Positions 27,509-36,301 are shown, numbered from the stretch's first letter. The stretch is 64,000 nucleotides of DNA from Streptomyces sp. CB02400 (GCF_001905725.1 NZ_LIWB01000002.1:599137-663136); one strand, 5' to 3'. Translations and numbers: made by a program. Notes: generated by a model not told the origin, from the letters alone.

Positions 27509-28725
27509 CAGGAGCCTCCGTCATTGGTGAGCAGGTGGAGCAGGGGCCCGCCGTCGGAGGGGAGCGGCTCTGCTCCCTCCCAGGCGCGCGCGAGGGCGCC
27601 GACGGTGCCGAGTTCGCCGACCAGGACCCCGCCGACCAGGCGGTCGTCGCGGACGACGACCTTGCGGTAGGTGCCCCGGGTGGCATCGGTGAGCTGGACG
27701 ACGTCGTCGCCCGGCAGCGCCTCGGTCTCGCCGAACGCGGCCAGGTCGAAGGGGCTGTCCGGGCCGGTGAGGGTGAGCCGGGTCAGGGAGCGGGTGCCGG
27801 TGTAACGGGAGCCGGTGTCCCCGGCGAGCAGCGCGGCGAGCGCGTCGGCCTGTTCCAGCGCCGGGGTGGCCAGCCCGTACACCGTGCCGGCGTGCTGGAC
27901 GCAGTCGCCGATCGCGTGGATGTACGGGTCGGAGGTGCGCAGCTCGTCGTCGACGACGACACCCTTGCGGACCTCCAGCCCGGCCGCCTGCGCGAGACCG
28001 ACCCTCGGGTGCACCCCGCAGGCCAGCACCACGAGGTCGGCGTCGAGGGCGTAACCGTCGGCCATCTCCACCGAGCGGACCGCGCCGCCGACGCAGCGCA
28101 CGTCCCGCACCCGGCACTCGGTGTGCACCTCCACGCCGAGATCGGTCAGATGCCGCCCGACCAGCTTGGACGCGGCCGGGTCGAGCTGGCGTTCCATCAG
28201 CCGCTCGGACTGCTGGGCGAGGACGACCTGCGCGCCGCGCACGGCGAGCGCGCGGGCCGCGGAGACCCCGAGCAGCCCGCCGCCGATCACCACCGCCCGC
28301 ACCCCCGGCCGTACCGCCTTGGCCAGGCCCAGGCAGTCGTCCAGGGTGCGGAACGCGTGCACGCCCTCGGGCAGCTCGTGGTCCTCGGTGAACAGGCCGC
28401 GCAGCGGCGGCAGCACGGGGTTGGAACCGGTGGCCAGGACGAGCCTGTCGTAGGCGATCACCGACCCGTCCGCGCAGCCGACGGTCCGCCCGGTGCGGTC
28501 GATGCCGGTGACCCGGGCGCGGGTCAGTTCCGCGGGCGCCGGCAGGGCGATCACCTCGGGGCTGTAACGTCCGGCCAGCACCTCGGCGAGCAGCACCCTG
28601 TTGTACGGGCGGTGCTCCTCCTCGCCGACCAGCGTCACGGGCGTGCCGAGCTCGCCGAGCCGCCGGGCGAGTCGTACGCCCGCGAGGCCGGAGCCGATCA
28701 CCACCACACGCTCATTCGAGGTCAT
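27508..28725 (-). CDS. FAD-dependent NAD(P)H oxidoreductase of the nitrite reductase operon
   Basis: Pyridine nucleotide-disulfide family protein of 405 residues: GSGLAGVRLARRLGELGTPVTLVGEEEHRPYNR (FAD-binding start), LVLATGSNPVLPPLRG, VIGGGLLGVSAARALAVRGAQV (NAD(P)-binding), and the FAD-binding IHAIGDC. It resembles the N-terminal half of NirB and NasB-type reductases, so it probably supplies electrons to the nitrate or nitrite reductase. It is upstream of and coupled to nirB (TGATG overlap). A GlnR-like box lies about 24-61 bases upstream of its ATG. The exact partner is inferred from context. Confidence 0.85.
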   Translation of the reverse strand: MTSNERVVVIGSGLAGVRLARRLGELGTPVTLVGEEEHRPYNRVLLAEVLAGRYSPEVIALPAPAELTRARVTGIDRTGRTVGCADGSVIAYDRLVLATGSNPVLPPLRGLFTEDHELPEGVHAFRTLDDCLGLAKAVRPGVRAVVIGGGLLGVSAARALAVRGAQVVLAQQSERLMERQLDPAASKLVGRHLTDLGVEVHTECRVRDVRCVGGAVRSVEMADGYALDADLVVLACGVHPRVGLAQAAGLEVRKGVVVDDELRTSDPYIHAIGDCVQHAGTVYGLATPALEQADALAALLAGDTGSRYTGTRSLTRLTLTGPDSPFDLAAFGETEALPGDDVVQLTDATRGTYRKVVVRDDRLVGGVLVGELGTVGALARAWEGAEPLPSDGGPLLHLLTNDGGS

Positions 28726-28748
28726 GCCCTTGAGCCTGCGGTGCGGGT

Positions 28749-28786
28749 GTTACCCGTCGGCATCCCTCCTGTTTCCCGCACGGAAC
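28749..28786 (-). promoter_or_regulatory. Candidate GlnR box upstream of the nitrite reductase operon
   Basis: Read on the minus strand, four pentamers at exact 11-base spacing: GTTCC, GAAAC, GATGC, GTAAC. This matches the a-b-a-b layout of actinobacterial GlnR sites (gTnAC-n6-GaAAC repeated), though the a-sites are degenerate. GlnR control of nitrite assimilation is known in Streptomyces. Confidence 0.55.
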
Positions 28787-28899
28787 GCTGCCCTCAGCGG
28801 GGGAGCGCGGCAGGTGTGAGGAGGCCGGGCCCGGCGGCAACCTCAAGTAACGCTCATCTTGATGGACGTGACATCTATCCCGTTCGTAGGCTCCTGACC

Positions 28900-29682
28900 A
28901 TGCCCGACATCTCCCTGACCACGGTCGTCCTGCTCTGTCTGGCCGCCCTCGCCGCCGGCTGGATCGACGCCGTGGTCGGCGGCGGCGGGCTGCTGCTCCT
29001 GCCCGCCCTGCTGCTCGGCCTGCCCGCCGGCACCCCCGCCGCGCACGCGCTCGGCACCAACAAGGCGGTCGCGATCGTCGGCACCACGGGCGCGGCGGTC
29101 ACCTACGCCCGCAAGGCGCCGGTCGACGTGAAGACCGCCGTACGCATCGGCCTCGCGGCCCTCGCCGGATCGTCGGGCGGGGCCTTCTTCGCGGCCGGGA
29201 TGAGCACCGAGGTCCTCAAACCGGTGATCATGGTGGTGCTGCTCGCCGTCGCCGCCTTCGTGATCCTGCGCCCCGCCTTCGGCACGGCCCCCGCCACCGG
29301 CCCGGCGACCCGCCGCCAGATCCTCGCCGCGATCGGTCTGGCCGGCCTCGGCATCGGCTTCTACGACGGTCTCATCGGCCCCGGCACGGGTACGTTCCTC
29401 GTCCTGGCGCTCACCGCCCTGCTCCACCTCGACCTGGTCACCGCCTCCGCCACCGCCAAGATCGTCAACTGCTGCACCAACGCGGGCGCGCTCGCGATGT
29501 TCGCCTGGCAGGGCGCGGTGCTGTGGCAGCTCGCGGTGCTGATGGCGGTGTTCAACCTGGCGGGCGGCACGCTCGGCGCGCACACGGCCCTGAAGAAGGG
29601 CAGCGGCTTCGTCCGCGTCGTCCTGCTGACGGTCGTCTTCGCCCTGGTGGCGAACCTGGCGTACGAGCAGTGGCTGGCCTGA
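28900..29682 (+). CDS. TauE/SafE family permease
   Basis: Membrane transporter of 260 residues with about eight hydrophobic segments. AGWIDAVVGGGGLLLLPALLLGLP and TNKAVAIVGTTGAAVTYAR near the N-terminus and GFYDGLIGPGTGTFLV plus LVTASATAKIVN in the second half are the two inverted repeats typical of TauE/SafE sulfite or organic-anion exporters. The substrate is not known. It is divergent from the nitrite reductase operon. The ATG at 28900 has no ribosome site, only CTCCTGACC, and a possible -10 TAGGCT just upstream, so a leaderless message is possible. Confidence 0.85.
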   Translation: MPDISLTTVVLLCLAALAAGWIDAVVGGGGLLLLPALLLGLPAGTPAAHALGTNKAVAIVGTTGAAVTYARKAPVDVKTAVRIGLAALAGSSGGAFFAAGMSTEVLKPVIMVVLLAVAAFVILRPAFGTAPATGPATRRQILAAIGLAGLGIGFYDGLIGPGTGTFLVLALTALLHLDLVTASATAKIVNCCTNAGALAMFAWQGAVLWQLAVLMAVFNLAGGTLGAHTALKKGSGFVRVVLLTVVFALVANLAYEQWLA

Positions 29683-29808
29683 GCGGCACACAGGGTGATC
29701 AACCGGCTGTCATGATCCACTCGCGAGGGTTAGGCTCGAGCGCCGCTCCATGACGCGGGCGGCCGGTGCTGGGGAGCGCCGCAGAACAGAACACGAGTGG
29801 GGGAGACG

Positions 29809-31362
29809 ATGGTCGAGGACGTCAGACCGTCCGGGACGTGGCCGCTGGGGAAGGCCGCGTGGGTGGCCGGAGCGGGCGCGCTGGTCGGGCTCGCGGTGGA
29901 GTTCCATTGGCTGGGGTGGACGTCTTTCCCCGGCAACAGTTGCGGCAGCAGGTACCGGCCCTGCCCGGAGGGCACGGCGCCGACCCTCATCCTGGCGTTC
30001 CTCCTCACCTTCGCGGGCGCCGTCGCGCTCATCGTCGCCCTCGCCGCGTTCAACTCGAGCCGCCCGGGAAAGGCCGTGCCCGGCGCACTCGTCGCGGCGG
30101 GCGTGCTGATCGTGCTGTGGCCCGGCTGGCAGGCCTACCTCTGGATGCGCGGGCCGGTGCTCGACCGCGCCTGGCAGGCCGGAGCGGACCGGCCCGCGAG
30201 CGTGCGCGGCGTCGGGGCCTGGGCGGTGGGCGGGGACGGCGGCACGGTCGTACGCGCCCGGACCGACGCGCTGATCGCATACGACTCCGGCAGCGGGGAC
30301 CGCGGATGGGTGCTGCGGGCGCCCGTGCGGGAGTCGGTGTGCGCGATGAGCGAGCGGATCGTCGACGGCATTGGCCTGGTCGCCTTCGCACGGAACGAGA
30401 AGCCCTGCGACACCGTGTGGGGCGTCGACGTACGCAGCGGGCGCAAGGTGTGGGAACGGAACATCACCGGTGTGACACCGGGGTTCTACCAGGGCGGCGG
30501 CGGGCTGCTCTCCGCCGACGCGGGCGTGGCCGTGGCGCTGGGCGAGCACGCGGTCCACGGGTACGGGCTCGCCGACGGCGCGGTGCGCTGGACCGCGAAG
30601 ACCGCCCCCGCCGCCGGGACCGGGGCCGAGGACGACGTCGAGTGCGAGCCGGTGACGGCCTCCACCGCCGGCGGCACCACCACGGTCGCCGTGACCTGCG
30701 GCAGCTACAAGGGGTTCCACTCGGCGTTCCTCCTCACCCTCGACACCGCCACGGGCAAGGAACTGGCCCGGCGGGCGCTCCCGATCGAGAGCGCCCCGCA
30801 GTCCGCCGCGGTGCTCTCCGCCGAGCCGTTCACCCTGCTGGTGGAGGAGGAGGACGAGCGCGGCCTCGCCGCCGTACTGTCCTACGGAGACCCGGACGAC
30901 CTGAAGCGGGAACCGGTGACGATCCCGCTCACCGCCGACGAGGAGGACCTGGCCGTCACCGGGTTCGACCCCAAGTTCGCGGCCCGGCCGGTGTTCCGGG
31001 CCGTGGTCGCCGACGGGAACCTGATCGTGGCGGCCGCGAAGCCGGGTTCGTCCTCCCCCGAGCGGGTCGTGGCCTACTCGCTCGACGACGGCCGCCGCCG
31101 CTGGCACGCGGATCTGGGCACCGAGGTCGTCGCCCTCACCCCCGCGGGCCCGGACCGGGTGGCCGTACTCGGCGAGTCGCAGCGCCTGTGGACGCTCACC
31201 ACCGATGACGGCACCCGGGTGGGCGAGGAGGACGGCATCACGGTCCGCGACATCTCGCTCAAGCTCGACAGCGGCCCGCAACTGGTCCGGGCGGGCGACG
31301 GCTGGGTGATCGTCAACGCCGACGGCGACAACTACCCCCCGGCGCTCGCGGTCCGTCCCTAG
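29809..31362 (+). CDS. Membrane-anchored PQQ-type beta-propeller protein
   Basis: Protein of 517 residues with an N-terminal membrane part (about three hydrophobic segments in the first 110 residues) and a large propeller of PQQ-like repeats (GGDGGTVVRARTDALIAYDSGSGD, WGVDVRSGRKVWERNITG, HGYGLADGAVRWTAK, VVAYSLDDGRRRWHADLG). Such domains act as binding platforms outside the membrane; no enzymatic residues are visible. ATG 29809 follows GTGGGGGAGACG and is preferred over the GTG four codons earlier. It is convergent with the sortase gene downstream. Confidence 0.82.
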   Translation: MVEDVRPSGTWPLGKAAWVAGAGALVGLAVEFHWLGWTSFPGNSCGSRYRPCPEGTAPTLILAFLLTFAGAVALIVALAAFNSSRPGKAVPGALVAAGVLIVLWPGWQAYLWMRGPVLDRAWQAGADRPASVRGVGAWAVGGDGGTVVRARTDALIAYDSGSGDRGWVLRAPVRESVCAMSERIVDGIGLVAFARNEKPCDTVWGVDVRSGRKVWERNITGVTPGFYQGGGGLLSADAGVAVALGEHAVHGYGLADGAVRWTAKTAPAAGTGAEDDVECEPVTASTAGGTTTVAVTCGSYKGFHSAFLLTLDTATGKELARRALPIESAPQSAAVLSAEPFTLLVEEEDERGLAAVLSYGDPDDLKREPVTIPLTADEEDLAVTGFDPKFAARPVFRAVVADGNLIVAAAKPGSSSPERVVAYSLDDGRRRWHADLGTEVVALTPAGPDRVAVLGESQRLWTLTTDDGTRVGEEDGITVRDISLKLDSGPQLVRAGDGWVIVNADGDNYPPALAVRP

Positions 31363-31379
31363 GGGGGGCGTCTCCCGGC

Positions 31380-32030
31380 TCAGCGGCTGCCGGTCAGATG
31401 GGCGTACACCACCACGTTCCCCTGATAGCCGGTGGTCCGGGACCAGCCCCCGCCGCAGGTGATGACCCGCAGCTCGGGGCGGGGTGCCGCGCCGTACACC
31501 TTCTCGTCGGGGAAGTCCTCCGCGTCGTACACCTCGACCGCGTCCACCGTGAACACGGCGACGGTGCCGTCGCGGCGGTCCACCTCGATGGTGCCGCCCT
31601 TGCGCAGGGCGCCGAGGGAGTAGAAGACGGCGGGGCCGTCGGTGTTGTCGACGTGGCCCGCGACGATCGCGGTGCCCGTCTCTCCGGGGGTGGTGCCGGC
31701 CTCGTACCAGCCGGCCAGGTTCTCGCGGTCGGCCGGGGGCGCGTCGAGACTGCCGGTCCTCGTCAGGCCGAGGCCCGTCAGGGGCGCGTCCACCCCGATC
31801 GCGGGGATGCGGATGCGGTCGGGAGGGGAGGGCGGCAGGGCGGGGGCCGAGGTCCGGTCCGCGCCGCGGTCGTCGTCCCCCGCGTGCGCCTGGGCGGCGG
31901 ACGGCTGCGGCGGCGCCTGCGTCCCGGTCCCGTCGCGCAGCAGCCACATCCCCGCGCACAGGGCGCACACCGTGACGGCGGCTATCGCTGCGTTGCCCGG
32001 ACCCCCGGTCCGGCGGAACCTGCGGCGCAT
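31380..32030 (-). CDS. Class F sortase
   Basis: Cysteine transpeptidase of 216 residues, membrane-anchored by one N-terminal segment (IAAVTVCALCAGMWLL). The catalytic His lies in TAIVAGHVDN (about residue 122), the Cys in LRVITCGGGW (about 192) and the Arg in the C-terminal LTGSR region or nearby. Class F sortases are typical of actinobacteria. Upstream in the same direction is a small secreted protein with a C-terminal membrane tail that is a likely substrate or partner. ATG 32030 is preceded by GAGGTCAGTCCGTC. There is a linker rich in Ala/Pro/Asp between membrane segment and catalytic domain. Confidence 0.88.
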   Translation of the reverse strand: MRRRFRRTGGPGNAAIAAVTVCALCAGMWLLRDGTGTQAPPQPSAAQAHAGDDDRGADRTSAPALPPSPPDRIRIPAIGVDAPLTGLGLTRTGSLDAPPADRENLAGWYEAGTTPGETGTAIVAGHVDNTDGPAVFYSLGALRKGGTIEVDRRDGTVAVFTVDAVEVYDAEDFPDEKVYGAAPRPELRVITCGGGWSRTTGYQGNVVVYAHLTGSR

Positions 32031-32064
32031 GACGGACTGACCTCATCTCGAATCGGCCCCCGTT

Positions 32065-32103
32065 CCCCCTCCGGGCCGCGAGGGGCGTCGGACCCGGAGG
32101 GGG
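32065..32103 (-). terminator. Hairpin between putative substrate gene and sortase gene
   Basis: CCCCCTCCGGG and its complement CCCGGAGGGGG form an 11-base perfect stem with a 17-base loop, located between the two genes of the same strand. It may terminate most transcripts from the upstream secreted-protein gene, so that less sortase than substrate is made. Confidence 0.6.
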
Positions 32104-32148
32104 AGGGGACTTGCGGTACCGGCGGGGACGGGCAGCGGAGGGTGCCCG

Positions 32149-32685
32149 TCAGATGTCATCGCCTCTCGCCCGGCGATGCAGGAGCCAGGTACCGCCCGCG
32201 GCGGCGACGGCGAGAGCCGTCACACCGGCCGCGGTCTGTACGGGGTCGGGGCCCAGCGCGCCTCCGACCCCCGTCTTCACACTCCCCCGGGGGACCACCT
32301 GCCGCGCGTCGGGCGTCAGCGTGACCACCAGGTCACCGGCCACCCGCCGGTCGGTCCCGTCACACGTCGCGACGATCTCGTACGTCCCCGGCTGCGCGCT
32401 CGGCGGCACCTGGAACTGTCCGATCGCGTCCCGTTCGTGCGTGCTCGGCGCCAGCGTGAACCGGCCGGCGCCCACGGCGGTGGCGTCGCCCGCCGCCGTC
32501 CCGCCGTCGCCGCACGCCGCGGTGTTCACCGTGACGTGCGATCCCGGCGCGACCGAGGACGGGTACACCTCCAGGCTCCCCGTCGACGTGCCGGCGGTCT
32601 CCCCGGCGTACGCGGGCGCGGCGAGCAGCCCCGCGGTGGCCACGGCGAGCGCGGTGCCGGTCAGCAGCCGGGCGGTACGTCGCAT
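32149..32685 (-). CDS. Secreted protein with C-terminal membrane tail, likely sortase partner
   Basis: Protein of 178 residues: signal peptide (TGTALAVATAGLLAAPAYAG), an extracellular Ig-like beta domain (SLEVYPSSVAPGSHVTVNTAACGDGG, with two or three conserved Cys), then a VKTGVGGALGPD motif, a hydrophobic segment and a basic tail HRRARGDD. The layout (TG motif, transmembrane stretch, basic tail) mimics a sorting signal, although it is not a classic LPxTG. Being directly upstream of the class F sortase strengthens the link. ATG 32685 follows CGAGGGAGCATCG. Confidence 0.8.
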   Translation of the reverse strand: MRRTARLLTGTALAVATAGLLAAPAYAGETAGTSTGSLEVYPSSVAPGSHVTVNTAACGDGGTAAGDATAVGAGRFTLAPSTHERDAIGQFQVPPSAQPGTYEIVATCDGTDRRVAGDLVVTLTPDARQVVPRGSVKTGVGGALGPDPVQTAAGVTALAVAAAGGTWLLHRRARGDDI

Positions 32686-32988
32686 CGATGCTCCCTCGGG
32701 TTCACGGAGGGGCCACGGCCCGCGGCACCCCCATGTGCCGCCGTCGGACGCGTCCCTGCCTCTTCGAGGTAAGTGCCACCGGGGCCGTACCGCTTCTTGA
32801 GAGGGCGTCAGGAGGCGGGCTGAACGGGTGTCAGGGGCACCCGGACGGCCGCCGTCCTTTGTCGCGTTTCAGCAGGTCACCGGTGTCGCGCCGATCCGGT
32901 CGCGGTGAAGCACCCGAAGGGTGCGGCACACGGGGGTGAACGGGTGACCGGCGCGTCTGCGAGGATCGCCCGCGGGGAGGTGGGCGCG

Positions 32989-33393
32989 GTGAGAGCACGC
33001 ACAGGTGTGAAGCTGGCGATGTGGGCCCTCGTGCTCTGGGGGCTGTTCCAGGCAGGCCAGGGGGTGACGAGCCACGGGATGAGCAGCGAGGCCGAGTGCT
33101 CCTGGATCAACATAGGCCCGGACGGTGAGGAACATCCCTCGCCGATGGAGTCCGGCGACCGGTGCCTCACGCGGGACGGCGACGAGAGGACCTACGAGGA
33201 GCAGTGGGCCTTCCAGCGCGAGGCGGGCGAGGACGTCGTCACCGGCACGTGGGTGCTCGGCGTCGGGGCGCTCGGACTGGCCGGCCTGTCCGTCGAGCGG
33301 CGGCTGCAGAAGGCCTGGGCACGGCGGCCGTACGAGGCACGGACGCGGCACTCGTGGAGTGTGCGGACACGACGGCTGCGGGGCCGCGTCTAG
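32989..33393 (+). CDS. Hypothetical small membrane protein
   Basis: Unrecognised protein of 134 residues with two hydrophobic stretches (LAMWALVLWGLFQAG, then VTGTWVLGVGALGLAGLS) separated by an acidic Cys-containing loop (ECSWINIGPDGEE, RCLTRDGD). The C-terminus is Arg-rich. GTG 32989 is chosen because GGGGAGG lies 8 bases upstream; GTG 32944 or 32905 would extend the N-terminus. The stop overlaps the convergent gamma-glutamylcyclotransferase-type gene by 4 bases. Confidence 0.65.
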   Translation: MRARTGVKLAMWALVLWGLFQAGQGVTSHGMSSEAECSWINIGPDGEEHPSPMESGDRCLTRDGDERTYEEQWAFQREAGEDVVTGTWVLGVGALGLAGLSVERRLQKAWARRPYEARTRHSWSVRTRRLRGRV

Positions 33394-33806
33394 GCTCTCG
33401 CTCCCCGCCACTCACCGCCCTCGATCAGCTTCCCCCGCACCCGCAGCCGGGCGGCGACGGCGGGCGCGGCGACGTACACCCAGGCCCGCACCGCCGTACC
33501 GTCGCCGGCCCGGACGACGTCCCGCGCCACCCGCTCGTAGAGATTGCGCGGATCGCCCGGCACGTACTCCTCCAGCCGGTCCAGCTCGGTGAGCAGCCCC
33601 GCGTACGCCTCCGGCAGCGCGGTCACCAGCTCCCCGCTCACCGCGGAGCCCGGCTCCTCGACGGCGTACGGGTATCCGGGCCCCTCGTACAGCACCGCGC
33701 CCCGGAGCCTGCCGGGTTCCTCGCGCAGGGTGCGGCCGCGCAGGAAGAGGTCGTGGTTGGTCTCGCCGGGGCGGAGGGTGCCGTAGACGAAGAAGGGGAG
33801 AAGCAC
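33390..33806 (-). CDS. Gamma-glutamylcyclotransferase-like protein
   Basis: Small AIG2/GGCT-fold protein of 138 residues. The signature FFVYGTLRPGETNH occurs near residue 5 and GELVTALPEAYAGLLTELDRLEEYVPGD gives the family's Asp/Glu-containing helix and strand. Such proteins split gamma-glutamyl or related amide bonds; the real substrate is not known. The GTG at 33806 (CAGGTGAACCA upstream) gives a start at VLLPFFVYG; longer open frame to 33941 is probably not used. It overlaps a convergent gene by 4 bases. Confidence 0.8.
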   Translation of the reverse strand: MLLPFFVYGTLRPGETNHDLFLRGRTLREEPGRLRGAVLYEGPGYPYAVEEPGSAVSGELVTALPEAYAGLLTELDRLEEYVPGDPRNLYERVARDVVRAGDGTAVRAWVYVAAPAVAARLRVRGKLIEGGEWRGARA

Positions 33807-33883
33807 TGGTTCACCTGCGCGGACGGTCGGTGGAGCGCGGAGCCTTGCGGGAACGATTCTCACCCCGCGCGCACCCGTGGCCG

Positions 33884-36301
33884 CTACGGCGAGGAAGGCG
33901 CGGGCCGGCCGGCCTCCACCGCCTCGAGGCGTACCGCGCACGCCTTGAACTCGGGCATCCGGGAGGTCGGGTCGAGGGCGGGGTTGGTGAGGGTGTTGGC
34001 GCGGCCCTCACCGGCCCAGTGGAACGGCATGAACACCGTGTCCGGCCGGATCGCGGTCGTGATCCTGGCCGGCGCCACCGCCCGCCCCCGCCGGGACACC
34101 ACGGCCACCGGGTCGCCCTCGGCCGCGCCGAGCCGCTCCGCGAGCCGGGGGTGCAGCTCCACGAACGGGCCGGGCGCGGCGGCGTTCAGCTCGTCGACGC
34201 GCCGGGTCTGGGCACCGGACTGGTACTGCGCCACGACCCGCCCGGTGGTCAGCAGCACGGGGTACTCGTCATCGGGTTCCTCGGCGACCGCCCGGTGCGA
34301 CACCGGCACGAACCGCGCCCGCCCGTCCTCGGTGGCGAACCGGTCGAGGAAGAGGCGGGGGGTGCCGGGGTGGACGCCGGGGGCGGCACCTGAGCGGGGG
34401 GCGGAAGCGCCGTCGGCGGTGTCGAGCCGGCCGGTGACGTCGGCCCGCGTCGGGTCGTCGAGCAGGGCGTCGATCCCGGCGGCATTCCGCGGAACGTGTC
34501 CGACACCGCCGATACCGCGAGGATCGGTGCCGGTGCCGGTGCCGGTGCCGGTGCCGGTCCCGATTCCGGTCCCGGTGCCGGTCCCGGTCCTGGTCCCGGT
34601 GCCGGTCCCGGTCCCGGTCCTGGTCCCGATTCCGGTGCCGGTCCTGGTCCCGCCCGCGTCCAGCGGGCCGTCCACCTGCGCCGGGCACGGCCAGAACACG
34701 CCGTTCTCCTCCGCCAGCCTCCTGTAGGTGATCCCGGAGTAGTCCGCGGGCCCGCCCGCGCTGGCCCGGCGCAGTTCCTCGAAGACCTCCTCGGGGTCGG
34801 TCGGGAAGCCCTTCTCCAGGTTCCGGTCGCCGCTGCCCAGCCGCGCGGCCAGCTCGTGCATGACCTCCAGGTCGCTGCGGACGCCCTCCGGCGGCGTGAT
34901 CGCACGCCGCCGCAGCAGCACCCTGCCCTCCAGGTTCGTCGTCGTCCCCGTCTCCTCCGCCCACTGCGTCACCGGCAGGACGACGTCGGCGAGCGCGGCC
35001 GTCTCCGACAGCACCACGTCACACACCGCCAGGAAGTCCAGCGAGCGGATCCGCTCCTCGATGTGCGCGGCGTGCGGCGCCGACACCACCGGGTTGGAGC
35101 CCATCAGCAGCAGCGAGCGGATGTCCGTACCGAGAGCGTCCAGCAGCTCGTACGCGCTGCGCCCCGGCCCCGGCAGCGAGTCGGGGTCCACGCCCCACAC
35201 CTCGGCGACATGCGCCCGCGCCGCCGGATCCGTCAGCTTGCGGTAGCCGGGCAACTGGTCGGCCTTCTGGCCGTGTTCGCGTCCGCCCTGCCCGTTGCCC
35301 TGCCCGGTCAGGCACCCGTACCCGGACAGCGGCCGGCCCGCCCGCCCCGTCGCCAGGCACAGGTTGATCCACGCGCCCACCGTGTCCGTGCCCTTGGACT
35401 GCTGCTCGGGTCCGCGCGCGGTGAGCACCATCGCGGCCTCCGGCTCGCAGAACAGCCGTACGGCCTCCCGCAGTTCGGGAACGGGCACGCCGGTGATGCG
35501 CTCCACGTACTCCGGCCAGTGCGCCATCGCGGCGGCCCGGGTCTCCTCCCAGCCGCTGGTGCGCTCCCGGATGTACGCCTCGTCGGTGCGCCCCTCGGCG
35601 ACGATCAGGTGCAGCAGTCCCAGCGCCAGCGCGAGATCGGTGCCGGGACGCGGCGCCAGGTGCAGATCGGCCTGCTCGGCGGTCTTCGTACGGCGCGGGT
35701 CGACGACGATCAGCGTGCCGCCGTTCTCCCTCAGCTCGGTGAAGTACCGCAGCGACGGCGGCATGGTCTCCGCCGGGTTCGACCCGACGAGGATCACGCA
35801 GCCGGTCCGCGGGATGTCCTCCAGCGGAAACGGCAGTCCCCGGTCCAGCCCGAACGCCTTGCCGCCCGCCGCCGCGGCCGACGACATGCAGAACCGCCCG
35901 TTGTAGTCGATCTGGGAGGTCCCCAGCACCACCCGCGCGAACTTCCCCAGGCTGTACGCCTTCTCGTTGGTCAGCCCGCCCCCGCCGAACACCCCGACCG
36001 CGTCCGCCCCGTACTCCGCACGCGTCCGCCCGAGCCCCTCGGCGACCCGCGCCAGCGCCTCCTCCCAGGAGGCCGGCACCAGCGCGCCCCCCTCGGACCG
36101 CACCAGCGGCGAGGTCAGCCGCACGCTCGACGACAGCACGGCGGGCGCCGTGCGCCCCTTCCCGCACAGCGCCCCCCGGTTCACCGGGAAGTCCGCACGC
36201 TCACTCACCTCGACGGCTCTCCCGTCGGGGGCCGGCGTCAGATTCATCCCGCACTGCAGGGCGCAGTAGGGGCAGTGCGTGGGCGTCACGGTGTCTCGCA
36301 T
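33884..36301 (-). CDS. Assimilatory nitrate reductase catalytic subunit (molybdopterin oxidoreductase)
   Basis: Molybdopterin guanine dinucleotide enzyme of 805 residues that reduces nitrate to nitrite. The N-terminus binds a 4Fe-4S cluster (CPYCALQCGM, then LCGKGRTAP), GDIEYNGRF-like strands are present as QIDYNGRFCMSS, and the C-terminal dinucleotide-binding domain includes ALTARGP region and FVELHPRLAERLGAAEGDPV. It is of the NasC/NarB type, without NirB-like or flavodoxin domains, so the FAD reductase of the nir operon could be its electron donor. ATG 36301 lies about 20-50 bases downstream of a GlnR-like site. A long Thr/Gly repeat at about residues 550-592 is unusual. Confidence 0.9.
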   Translation of the reverse strand: MRDTVTPTHCPYCALQCGMNLTPAPDGRAVEVSERADFPVNRGALCGKGRTAPAVLSSSVRLTSPLVRSEGGALVPASWEEALARVAEGLGRTRAEYGADAVGVFGGGGLTNEKAYSLGKFARVVLGTSQIDYNGRFCMSSAAAAGGKAFGLDRGLPFPLEDIPRTGCVILVGSNPAETMPPSLRYFTELRENGGTLIVVDPRRTKTAEQADLHLAPRPGTDLALALGLLHLIVAEGRTDEAYIRERTSGWEETRAAAMAHWPEYVERITGVPVPELREAVRLFCEPEAAMVLTARGPEQQSKGTDTVGAWINLCLATGRAGRPLSGYGCLTGQGNGQGGREHGQKADQLPGYRKLTDPAARAHVAEVWGVDPDSLPGPGRSAYELLDALGTDIRSLLLMGSNPVVSAPHAAHIEERIRSLDFLAVCDVVLSETAALADVVLPVTQWAEETGTTTNLEGRVLLRRRAITPPEGVRSDLEVMHELAARLGSGDRNLEKGFPTDPEEVFEELRRASAGGPADYSGITYRRLAEENGVFWPCPAQVDGPLDAGGTRTGTGIGTRTGTGTGTGTRTGTGTGTGIGTGTGTGTGTGTDPRGIGGVGHVPRNAAGIDALLDDPTRADVTGRLDTADGASAPRSGAAPGVHPGTPRLFLDRFATEDGRARFVPVSHRAVAEEPDDEYPVLLTTGRVVAQYQSGAQTRRVDELNAAAPGPFVELHPRLAERLGAAEGDPVAVVSRRGRAVAPARITTAIRPDTVFMPFHWAGEGRANTLTNPALDPTSRMPEFKACAVRLEAVEAGRPAPSSP
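34524..34651 (-). repeat. Hexanucleotide (GGTCCC/GGTGCC-type) in-frame repeat in the nitrate reductase gene
   Basis: About 21 tandem units of a 6-base repeat, mostly GGCACC/GGGACC on the coding strand, encode alternating Thr-Gly with occasional Ile or Arg. The tract is in frame within an otherwise globular enzyme, between the Mo-cofactor body and the C-terminal dinucleotide-binding domain. Such tracts are prone to slippage in units of two residues. Confidence 0.9.

Noticed and set aside
29710..32046. Very long open frame on the minus strand opposite the propeller gene
   Set aside because: Shadow of the GC-rich coding strand; its residues are low-complexity Arg/Gly/His and the real genes on this stretch have clear domains.
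34524..34651. Tandem repeats read as a possible CRISPR array
   Set aside because: Units are 6 bases, in frame with a protein gene, with no spacers.
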